DNA from: Bacillus andreraoultii
Lineage (GTDB): Bacteria; Bacillota; Bacilli; Bacillales; Caldibacillaceae
Assembly (NCBI RefSeq): GCF_001244735.1
Contig: NZ_LN868937.1
Location: 1,022,402-1,086,401, forward strand
Length of the DNA: 64,000 nucleotides
Direction: 5' to 3'
This document shows positions 27,197 to 34,929 of the stretch, piece after piece. The notes beneath the pieces were generated by a model. The model had not been told where the DNA came from. It ran no database searches and worked only from the letters and a program-made list of their open reading frames with translations. Positions within the stretch are counted from its first letter, which is position 1. The number at the start of each line of letters is the position of its first letter. The translations under genes were made by a program, and so were the position numbers.

Positions 27197-27380
27197 CTTA
27201 ATACAATAAGGTTGCCAAACCAAATAAAATTAATTTAGTTTCAATTTAAAAACGAAGAATTGTTTACTTATTTAGGGTAAAATAAGGAAAAGAGAAACTT
27301 AACTAATCGTGCTTTTATATAACTTAGTAAATATAGAATGAACATTACCCATTTTAAATGACTTAAAGGAGCTGTTTTTA

Positions 27381-28382
27381 ATGAATAATATAACAATTTA
27401 TGATGTGGCTCGTGAAGCAAATGTTTCAATGGCTACTGTATCACGTGTCGTAAACGGAAATCCAAATGTAAAACCCGCAACGAGAAAAAAAGTAATGGAA
27501 GTCATTGACCGCTTAGGTTATCGACCAAATGCTGTGGCAAGAGGATTAGCAAGTAAAAGAACGACTACAGTAGGTGTAATCATTCCTGATATAGCAAGTA
27601 CATTCTATTCTGAGTTAGCACGTGGAATTGAAGATATTGCAATGATGTACAACTACAATATTATCCTTAGCAATTCAGACCAAAATAAAGAGAAAGAATT
27701 CCATTTATTAAATACAATGCTAGGAAAACAAGTAGACGGAATTATTTTTATGAGTGGAAATGTGACGAAAGAACATGTAGAAGAATTTAAAAAATCTTCT
27801 GTACCAATTGTTCTTGCTGGTTCTATTGAGGAAACAGGAGAAATTTCATCTGTAACCATTGATTATGAACAAGCAGCATATGATGCAACAACACATTTTA
27901 TCAATAACGGACATAAAAATATTGGATATATCTTTGGACCGTTACAAGAGCCGATTAATGGGATTAAAAAATTAAATGGATACAAAAAGGCATTAACAGA
28001 GGCTGGCTTGGAATATAACGAAGAATTTGTCTTTGAAGGCGACTATACGTATGATTCGGGAATAGAAGCTGCAGAAAAATTATTAGAATTAGATGAAAAA
28101 CCAACAGCGATTTGTGTTGGAACGGATGAAATGGCACTTGGAATTGTCCACGGATTGCAAGATAAAGGTTATTTAATTCCTGATGATTTCGAAGTCATTT
28201 CGGCAAGTAATACACGCCTTGCTGTTATGGTACGTCCGCAACTAACTTCAATCGTTCAGCCTTTATACGATATTGGCGCTGTGGCAATGCGATTATTAAC
28301 AAAATATATGAATAAAGAAGAAGTAACTGAACATGTTGTTACGCTACCACATAGAATTGAATTCAGAAACTCAACAAAATAA
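27381..28382 (+). CDS. ccpA: Catabolite control protein A
   Basis: This 333-residue LacI/GalR-family regulator has an N-terminal helix-turn-helix [20 protein letters not shown] (5-24), hinge helix [12 protein letters not shown] (~50-61) and a periplasmic-binding-like core. Together with phosphorylated HPr it binds cre sites and represses or activates carbon metabolism genes. The ribosome site AAAGGAG precedes ATG 27381. Gene order ccpA-motP-motS-acuC-acuB-acuA-acsA is that of B. subtilis, but the aroA-type gene usually found immediately upstream is absent from this interval. Confidence 0.97.
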   Translation: MNNITIYDVAREANVSMATVSRVVNGNPNVKPATRKKVMEVIDRLGYRPNAVARGLASKRTTTVGVIIPDIASTFYSELARGIEDIAMMYNYNIILSNSDQNKEKEFHLLNTMLGKQVDGIIFMSGNVTKEHVEEFKKSSVPIVLAGSIEETGEISSVTIDYEQAAYDATTHFINNGHKNIGYIFGPLQEPINGIKKLNGYKKALTEAGLEYNEEFVFEGDYTYDSGIEAAEKLLELDEKPTAICVGTDEMALGIVHGLQDKGYLIPDDFEVISASNTRLAVMVRPQLTSIVQPLYDIGAVAMRLLTKYMNKEEVTEHVVTLPHRIEFRNSTK

Positions 28383-28515
28383 AAAAGGTGTCGATATAAA
28401 AGGAAGAGGGACTAACCCGGCTTATGTTTGATGAGCAATACATATCGCAAGTCTCTAAAAAGTAAAGAAATTGTAGCTAGATAGAAAAAATTCCTTTTTA
28501 CTGTGGGAGATGGAC

Positions 28516-29319
28516 ATGAAACGGTTAGATATTTTAACACCAATAGGTATTATCCTTGGAGTTTCTGTATTTGCTTTTGGTGTTATTTCATCAAAAGGTG
28601 TTAGTGGCTTTTTACAATTTATCGATATACCTTCCATCATTATCGTATTTGGGGGACTAACAGCAGCACTATGTATTAGTTTCCCAATAAAAGATTTAAA
28701 ATTAATGTTTACTGTCATTAAGCAAGCTTTCTCGCATGAAGAATATGAACTGAATAAACTCATTGATTTATTCGTTCATCTCGCTGATCGTGCTAGAAGG
28801 GAAGGCTTGCTTGCATTAGAAAGTGAAATTGAATCAGTCGATGATACTTTTATAAAAAAAGGTGTTTTGCTTGCTGTAGACGGGATTGATTCGGACGTCA
28901 TTATTGATATTATGAAAGCAGAAATATCTGCGATGGAAGAACGCCATCGTAAAGGAAGAAATTTGTTAGAAAAAGCGGGTGAATATGCTCCTTCTTGGGG
29001 GATGATTGGTACGTTAATCGGTTTAATTCTAATGTTAAACGATTTGAATGACCCGAAGTCAATAGGACCTAGTATGGCCATAGCGATTATTACAACTTTA
29101 TATGGTTCTTTATTAGCAAATTTGTTTTTTTTACCGATTGCAGCGAAATTATCCGTAAAAACAGAAAGAGAAGTATTTGTTAAACAAGTAATTATTGAAG
29201 GGATTGTCGGTGTCCAATCTGGTCAAAATCCGAAATTACTTTCAGAAAAGTTATCAGCTTTTATCTCAAAGTCTGATCAGGAATTACCTTCTGAGAAAGA
29301 AATGAGTGAGGAGGAATAG
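28516..29319 (+). CDS. motP: Sodium-type flagellar stator subunit MotP
   Basis: A 267-residue MotA-family membrane protein with four hydrophobic segments (~10-28, 32-50, 150-170, 180-200) and a cytoplasmic loop that contacts the rotor. With MotS it forms the Na+-driven stator in Bacillus. GGGAG at 28505-28509 favours ATG 28516 over 28510. It is downstream of ccpA as in B. subtilis, with motS starting 2 bp after the stop. Confidence 0.93.
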   Translation: MKRLDILTPIGIILGVSVFAFGVISSKGVSGFLQFIDIPSIIIVFGGLTAALCISFPIKDLKLMFTVIKQAFSHEEYELNKLIDLFVHLADRARREGLLALESEIESVDDTFIKKGVLLAVDGIDSDVIIDIMKAEISAMEERHRKGRNLLEKAGEYAPSWGMIGTLIGLILMLNDLNDPKSIGPSMAIAIITTLYGSLLANLFFLPIAAKLSVKTEREVFVKQVIIEGIVGVQSGQNPKLLSEKLSAFISKSDQELPSEKEMSEEE

Positions 29320-29321
29320 AG

Positions 29322-30101
29322 TTGGCTAAAAAAAAGTCCAAGCCTCCAAAAAGTGGTGCACCGTTATGGATGGTTACGTATTCTGATTTAATTACTTTAG
29401 TTCTAGTTTTCTTTATTTTATTATTTTCAATGTCACAAGTCGATCTTCAGAAGTTCGAAGCTTTATCCCAATCATTAAAAAATCGCCAAATATTAGATTT
29501 TTATCCTTCAGCAATTCCGTTAGATTCTTCTTCAAACCAAGTAGATGATCCAATCGATGTGAATGAAACTGATCAGAATAGTGAAGAAGACGAAAAGGAA
29601 ATGATGAAAGAGGATGACTCGGAAGGAGATCGTTTAGATCAGTTATTAATGGAAGTCAATGGGTATATTGAAGAAACGGGTTTAAAAGGAGTTGTTGTGG
29701 CAACACGAACGGAACGCGGAATTGTACTCGTTCTTCCGGAAAAGATTATTTTTGATACAGGTGACGCAACAATTATTAAAGATGCGCTACCATTTCTTGA
29801 ACGAATCTCATCACTTTTAGTAAAAATACCTAATGTTGTGAAGGTTGAAGGTCATACGGATAATCGGAAAATTCATAACGTAATCTACCCTTCCAACTGG
29901 GAGTTATCGACTGCAAGGGCAAGTAGTGTTATTCGATATTTTATTGAAAAGCAAAACATGGATCCAACACGGTTTATCGCAACAGGGTATAGTGATACGA
30001 GACCTGTTGCACCAAATGACGGACCGGAAAATTGGAAAAAGAATCGTCGTGTTGAAATTGTTATAATGGATCCAGCATACGATGATAAAATGGATGAATG
30101 A
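29322..30101 (+). CDS. motS: Sodium-type flagellar stator subunit MotS
   Basis: A 259-residue MotB-family protein: a short basic N-terminus, one membrane helix with the ion-carrying Asp22 in YSDLITLVLVFFILLFS, an acidic linker (~65-105) and a C-terminal OmpA-like peptidoglycan-binding domain. That domain has VEGHTDNRKIHNVIYPSNWE and later SDTRPVAPND. The start is TTG 29322 behind GAGGAGG. The acidic linker EEDEKEMMKEDDSEGDRLDQ is notably charged. Confidence 0.93.
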   Translation: MAKKKSKPPKSGAPLWMVTYSDLITLVLVFFILLFSMSQVDLQKFEALSQSLKNRQILDFYPSAIPLDSSSNQVDDPIDVNETDQNSEEDEKEMMKEDDSEGDRLDQLLMEVNGYIEETGLKGVVVATRTERGIVLVLPEKIIFDTGDATIIKDALPFLERISSLLVKIPNVVKVEGHTDNRKIHNVIYPSNWELSTARASSVIRYFIEKQNMDPTRFIATGYSDTRPVAPNDGPENWKKNRRVEIVIMDPAYDDKMDE

Positions 30102-30141
30102 GATGAGTTAATTTGTGAACAATGAAACTAGTGGAAATTGG

Positions 30142-30205
30142 TAGGGCTTTCCATACTGCTAATATTCTAAAAACATAGACAAACGTATGGAAAGCCATCT
30201 ACATC
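30142..30205. terminator. Terminator between motS and acuC
   Basis: GGCTTTCCATAC (30145-30156) pairs perfectly with GTATGGAAAGCC (30185-30196), with a 28-nt loop and a T-rich tail on the plus strand. It lies between convergent genes. Confidence 0.7.
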
Positions 30206-30221
30206 TTTTTAATCACTTTTA

Positions 30222-31382
30222 CTATTTCGCATTTTGTAAAATTTTTAAAGCCATTTCAACTGTCCTTTTATTTTTTTCTTCTATTTCTTTTTTTCTCGGG
30301 ATGACGGGAACCATGTCTACTGGATCGCTCCATTCCGTTGGTAACGAAACAGGTGATAATGTGTTCCAACTTTCAAGCCAATCTGTTGGTAATTCATCTC
30401 TTGCTTTGTCAACTTGATTCGTCATCTCTAGCCAAATCAAAGACCAAGCACGTGGCACAACTCGCCAAATATCATAACCACCCCCACCAACTGCTATCCA
30501 TTTCCCGTTACAATATTTATGAGCAATTTCATGGGCAATTTTAGGTATTTCATAGTAGATATTCATTGAAGCGGATAAATGAGTTAATGGGTCATAATAG
30601 TGAGCATCTGCACCGTTTTGGGTAACGATAACATCCGGCTGGAAAAATTCAGCAATTTGTTCAACAGATGTTTTATACGCATATAGCCATGAATCATCTT
30701 CAGTGAATGCATCTAGTGGTATGTTAAAGCAATAACCGTACCCTTGACCGATTCCCCGTTCATGTACTTGTCCAGTGCCAGGGAATAAGTATCTTCCTGT
30801 TTCATGGATTGACAAAGTACAAACACCTGGATCATCGTAAAAAGCCCATTGAACACCATCCCCGTGATGAGCGTCTGTATCAATATATAAAACTTTCAAA
30901 TTATATTTTTTTCTAATATAACTTATGGCAACAGAACAATCGTTATAGATACAAAAACCTGAAGCTTTCCCACGAAACCCATGATGTAGGCCACCTCCAA
31001 GGTGAAGGGCATGATGGCATTTTTCCTCCATTACAAGTTCTACGGCGGTTATCGTACCCCCGACAATTAAACTACTCGCTTCATGCATGTTTGGAAAAAT
31101 AGGCGTGTCCTCCGTACCTAAACCAAAATTGCTTGCCCGCTCCATTGGAAGGGTTTGTCGACCAGCACTTTTTACTGCATCTATAAGTAATTGGTCATGA
31201 GAGAGCAGTAATTCACCGTCACTTGCTTTCCGAGGCGATACAATCTGTTCATCTGATAAAGCATCAATCGACTTTAGTAGATCAACCGTTAGTCTTAGCC
31301 TTTCTTGATTAAACGGATGATGTTGATTAAATTTATACGACAACAGTTCGGGTGAGTAGATAAATACGGAATCATTATTCAT
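30222..31382 (-). CDS. acuC: Acetoin utilization protein AcuC, protein deacetylase
   Basis: A 386-residue zinc-dependent histone-deacetylase-fold enzyme. LHHGF (132-136) supplies the catalytic His pair and YIDTDAHHGDG (166-176) supplies zinc-binding Asp/His; a further metal Asp lies in NGADAHYYDP. In B. subtilis AcuC deacetylates and so reactivates AcsA. Its start overlaps the acuB end by 8 bp, indicating coupling. It is the third gene of acuABC. Confidence 0.95.
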   Translation of the reverse strand: MNNDSVFIYSPELLSYKFNQHHPFNQERLRLTVDLLKSIDALSDEQIVSPRKASDGELLLSHDQLLIDAVKSAGRQTLPMERASNFGLGTEDTPIFPNMHEASSLIVGGTITAVELVMEEKCHHALHLGGGLHHGFRGKASGFCIYNDCSVAISYIRKKYNLKVLYIDTDAHHGDGVQWAFYDDPGVCTLSIHETGRYLFPGTGQVHERGIGQGYGYCFNIPLDAFTEDDSWLYAYKTSVEQIAEFFQPDVIVTQNGADAHYYDPLTHLSASMNIYYEIPKIAHEIAHKYCNGKWIAVGGGGYDIWRVVPRAWSLIWLEMTNQVDKARDELPTDWLESWNTLSPVSLPTEWSDPVDMVPVIPRKKEIEEKNKRTVEMALKILQNAK

Positions 31383-32025
31383 AGGTCATCCCCGGGAAAT
31401 TTGGCCATAACACATCAAACTGCTCATCTTTTAATGCTTGTATGATCGGTGTTGGATTAATTGTATCTAATCGGAAAACAATGATTTTTTTATCTGGATT
31501 TTTTTGATCCGGATAAAGGAGAACACTTTGGATATTCACATTAAAGTTATTAAACATATTTACTACTTTCGCTAAACTTCCTGGTGTATTTTGCAAACGA
31601 ATCTCTACTTGAGAACCAGGCTGATCAGCACCGGTTAATCGTACGAATGTTGTGAGGACATCCGTCTCTGTTACAATTCCAACTAGTTTGTCTTCTTTAA
31701 CAATCGGTAAACAACCAATTTGATATTTATAAAAATAGGCACAGACTTCTTCAAGAAAATCTAATGGGTGAGCAGTAATCACGTCTTCTGTCATAATAAA
31801 ATGAACGGGCGTTTGGAAAATTTCCATATCTTTTTTATTCGAAAGTATAGATGGTATGGCTGACCGAATATCACGATCAGAAATAATCCCAATACAATGG
31901 TTTTGTTCATTAACAACTGGAATATGGCGCACTTGGTACGTTTCAATAATATTAATAGCGGATTGAATGCTGTCAGTTTCCTTCAATGTATATAGTTCTG
32001 TTCTCATAATCTCTTCAACTAGCAT
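31375..32025 (-). CDS. acuB: CBS/ACT-domain protein AcuB
   Basis: A 216-residue protein with two CBS domains (~1-60 and ~75-130) and a C-terminal ACT-like domain starting VEIRLQNTPGSLAKVVNMF (~138). CBS pairs bind adenine nucleotides; the role in the AcuA/AcuC acetylation switch is not settled. I chose ATG 32025, behind AAGGGGGGAAT. A longer in-frame start at 32079 adds a non-conserved 18-residue leader. Confidence 0.92.
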   Translation of the reverse strand: MLVEEIMRTELYTLKETDSIQSAINIIETYQVRHIPVVNEQNHCIGIISDRDIRSAIPSILSNKKDMEIFQTPVHFIMTEDVITAHPLDFLEEVCAYFYKYQIGCLPIVKEDKLVGIVTETDVLTTFVRLTGADQPGSQVEIRLQNTPGSLAKVVNMFNNFNVNIQSVLLYPDQKNPDKKIIVFRLDTINPTPIIQALKDEQFDVLWPNFPGMTYE

Positions 32026-32119
32026 AAAAATTCCCCCCTTAAATTCGATTGTAATACCCCTTTGATAGATAAAATTCATTACTCATTTTTAGTCTTAGTC
32101 GTGGATAAATAACACTTCT

Positions 32120-32752
32120 TTAATACATAAAACGATTTCTGAAACGAAGTCGGTCAAATTTTTCAATGGAAGCTTGGTCCACACGTTTGCCAATTCGGAC
32201 CATTAAGCAATTGGCTGGATGTGAACAAATTTCAGGATCATCAGTAGCATACCAAATCAATCCACCAGCATTCATCATTTTTTCCATAACTTTCCGATAC
32301 TCCCACACATTAAGACCCGTACCCTTCAAATCCCAATGCCAATAATATTCTGTAGTAATAATGATGTAGTCTTCCATTGCATCATCCATCATGGCTAGTT
32401 TTAATAATTGTTTTCCAACAGCCTTTCCTCTGTACGGTGCAGCTACTTCAATAGCACCTAATTCTAGTAAATTATCCATATTTCCCTCTGACCATCTTTC
32501 TAATGGGTCTGGATAGAGAAAAGTAGCATAACCAATGACGGTGTCCTCGTCTCTAGCGATAATAATTCTTCCTTCCTCAAGTGAGGCAATTTCGACTAAG
32601 GCTTTCTTTTGCTCGGTGGGAGGGCGGAATGCAACTAACCCATCGTGAAAGTGAAACTCTGCTAATCGTTGTGATGATACCGGTCCTTCAATGATTAATG
32701 TTTCATCCTTCGTTTTCCACCTTTTTTTATAATAGGTTTTTTTATGTTTCAA
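32120..32752 (-). CDS. acuA: Protein N-acetyltransferase AcuA
   Basis: A 210-residue GNAT-fold acetyltransferase; the acetyl-CoA loop is PYRGKAVGKQLLK (~105-117). In B. subtilis it acetylates the active-site lysine of AcsA and inactivates it. The start is TTG 32752 behind AGAGGTGAT. It is divergent from acsA, with a cre-like site between. Confidence 0.94.
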   Translation of the reverse strand: MKHKKTYYKKRWKTKDETLIIEGPVSSQRLAEFHFHDGLVAFRPPTEQKKALVEIASLEEGRIIIARDEDTVIGYATFLYPDPLERWSEGNMDNLLELGAIEVAAPYRGKAVGKQLLKLAMMDDAMEDYIIITTEYYWHWDLKGTGLNVWEYRKVMEKMMNAGGLIWYATDDPEICSHPANCLMVRIGKRVDQASIEKFDRLRFRNRFMY

Positions 32753-32788
32753 AGTATCACCTCTAATAAATGATAATTATATTATAGA

Positions 32789-32802
32789 TGAAAGTGGTTT
32801 CA
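32789..32802. promoter_or_regulatory. Candidate cre site between acuA and acsA
   Basis: TGAAAGTGGTTTCA is a palindrome close to the cre consensus TGAAAGCGNTTTCA, with two departures at the centre. The acu and acsA genes of B. subtilis are CcpA-regulated, which makes the site plausible. A TATAAT for acsA lies at about 32901. Confidence 0.45.
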
Positions 32803-32953
32803 AAAACGAGACTATTTTACGATGAATCAATAATTATATTTATAATATTTTAAATATATATATAAATAGGGTTGCAATTTTAACAAATTTATGAAATAAA
32901 TATAATATGAACTTTATTTTTACACTGACTAAATGGAACAAGGGGGAATATTT

Positions 32954-34669
32954 GTGAAATTGGAAACGCTATCACCAAAAAACGGGGACTACAATCTTAA
33001 AAATTATGATGAAACGTACAGCACATTTAAATGGGAAGATGCAGAGAAATACTTTTCTTGGTATACGACAGGAAAAGTAAATATTGCATATGAAGCAATT
33101 GATCGTCATACGGAGGGTTTCCGAAAAAATAAAGTTGCCCTTATGTATCGAGATGGGAATCGATATGAAAAATATACATTTAAAGAAATGAGAGACTTTT
33201 CAAATAAGGTGGGAAACGTATTTAAAGATTACGGTGTTAGTAAAGGAGAACGTTTATTTATCTTTATGCCACGCTCCCCAGAACTTTATTTCTCTGTTCT
33301 TGGTGCGATTAAGTTAGGAGCAATTGTTGGTCCATTATTCGAAGCCTTTATGGAAGGTGCTGTAAGGGACCGGCTGCAAGATAGTGGAGCAAAATATTTA
33401 GTTACGACGCCTGAGTTATTACCACGTGTTCCAGTTCATGAGTTACCGGATTTAGAAACAATATTTATTGTTGGTAAAGATATAGAAGAAGAAGGAAAGT
33501 ACGTTGATTTTAATAAAAAACTATCTGAAACTAGCAAAAATCTAGCAATTGAATGGGTTGATCGTGAGGATGGTTATATTCTACATTATACGTCTGGTTC
33601 TACTGGTAAACCAAAAGGAGTCCTTCATGTTCATAATGCGATGATCCAACAATATATGACGGCAAATTGGATACTTGATTTAAAAGAAGATGATATTTAT
33701 TGGTGTACGGCTGACCCAGGTTGGGTAACAGGAACTTCATATGGAATTTTTGGCCCATGGTTGTATGGAGCAACAAATGTGATTGTCGGCGGTCGTTTCA
33801 GTCCAGAAGCTTGGTATAAAACGATTGAGGATTTTGGCGTAACCGTTTGGTATAGTGCACCTACTTCATTCCGGATGCTAATGGGTGCAGGAGATGAGGT
33901 GCTTAATCAATATGACTTAACATCACTACGCCATATTTTAAGCGTTGGTGAGCCATTGAATCCAGAAGTTATTCGTTGGGGGGCAAAAGCATTTGGCCAA
34001 CGAATCCATGACAACTGGTGGATGACAGAAACTGGTGCACAAGTAATTAGTAACTACCCAAGTATGGATATTCGCCCGGGCTCAATGGGTAAACCAATTC
34101 CTGGTATTGTTGCTGCGATTGTTGATGATCGAGGAAATGAATTGCCACCGAATCAAATGGGGAACTTAGCAATTAAGAAAGGTTGGCCATCAATGATGCG
34201 TCAAATTTGGAATAACAAAGAAAAATACGAGTCTTACTTTTTCCCAAATGGCTGGTATGTTTCTGGTGATTCTGCTTATAAAGATGAAGATGGGTATTTC
34301 TGGTTCCAAGGTCGTGTTGATGATGTTATTAATACGTCTGGAGAACGAGTGGGACCGTTTGAGGTTGAAAGTAAGTTAGTTGAACATCCGGCTGTTCGTG
34401 AGGCTGGGGTTATTGGTATACCCGATCCAGTGCGTGGAGAAATTGTAAAAGCTTTTATTTCGTTACGCGAAGGTTATACAGAATCTAACGAGTTAAAAGA
34501 AGAGATTCGTCAATTTGTAAAAACTGGACTCGCTGCCCATGCGGCACCTAGACAAATTGAGTTTGTTGATAAATTACCTAAAACTCGAAGTGGAAAAATT
34601 ATGAGAAGAGTACTAAAAGCTTGGGAATTAAACTTACCAACAGGTGATTTGTCTACAATGGAAGATTAA
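32954..34669 (+). CDS. acsA: Acetyl-CoA synthetase
   Basis: A 571-residue AMP-forming acetyl-CoA synthetase. The adenylate loop YTSGSTGKPKG lies at 212-222 and the C-terminal PKTRSGKIMRR holds the catalytic, acetylatable lysine (~548), the target of AcuA/AcuC encoded alongside. AAGGGGGAA points to GTG 32954; ATG 32933 would place the ribosome site inside the gene. Length and N-terminus (GDYNLKNYDETY) match Bacillus AcsA. Confidence 0.95.
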   Translation: MKLETLSPKNGDYNLKNYDETYSTFKWEDAEKYFSWYTTGKVNIAYEAIDRHTEGFRKNKVALMYRDGNRYEKYTFKEMRDFSNKVGNVFKDYGVSKGERLFIFMPRSPELYFSVLGAIKLGAIVGPLFEAFMEGAVRDRLQDSGAKYLVTTPELLPRVPVHELPDLETIFIVGKDIEEEGKYVDFNKKLSETSKNLAIEWVDREDGYILHYTSGSTGKPKGVLHVHNAMIQQYMTANWILDLKEDDIYWCTADPGWVTGTSYGIFGPWLYGATNVIVGGRFSPEAWYKTIEDFGVTVWYSAPTSFRMLMGAGDEVLNQYDLTSLRHILSVGEPLNPEVIRWGAKAFGQRIHDNWWMTETGAQVISNYPSMDIRPGSMGKPIPGIVAAIVDDRGNELPPNQMGNLAIKKGWPSMMRQIWNNKEKYESYFFPNGWYVSGDSAYKDEDGYFWFQGRVDDVINTSGERVGPFEVESKLVEHPAVREAGVIGIPDPVRGEIVKAFISLREGYTESNELKEEIRQFVKTGLAAHAAPRQIEFVDKLPKTRSGKIMRRVLKAWELNLPTGDLSTMED

Positions 34670-34710
34670 TAAAACCCAATAACTCATATAATAGCATAAT
34701 GCTTGAGAAT

Positions 34711-34765
34711 AAAGGGGCTATCTAGAAAGTCATATTTCGACTTCTAGATGCCCCTTTCCATTTGT
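34711..34765 (+). terminator. Terminator after acsA
   Basis: AAAGGGGCTATCTAGAAAGTC (34711-34731) pairs with GACTTCTAGATGCCCCTTT (34739-34757) with two internal mismatches, followed by T-rich sequence. Confidence 0.8.
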
Positions 34766-34794
34766 TTCGTATTTCGGATGCTATTCTTTTTGAA

Positions 34795-34929
34795 CAGTCT
34801 CTTACTTTCCTTGTGCGATTAAGCGTACAAGGAAGGCTCTAGTAGCATTGCATCGTAGCCGAAAATAGGCTTTTTCGCCGAACTCCAGTCTCTTGGATGC
34901 CTAGAGGCTCTAGCGTCCTTGGATTTTTT
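34795..34929. repeat. Dispersed intergenic repeat, copy C
   Basis: The best-preserved copy: palindrome CCTTGTGCGATTAAGCGTAC, then AAGGAAGGCTCTAGTAGCAT, TGCATCGTAGCCGAAAA, CGCCGAACTCCAGTCTCTTG and CTAGAGGCTCTAGCGTCC. It ends at the penicillin-binding protein stop and may also serve as its terminator. Confidence 0.6.
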
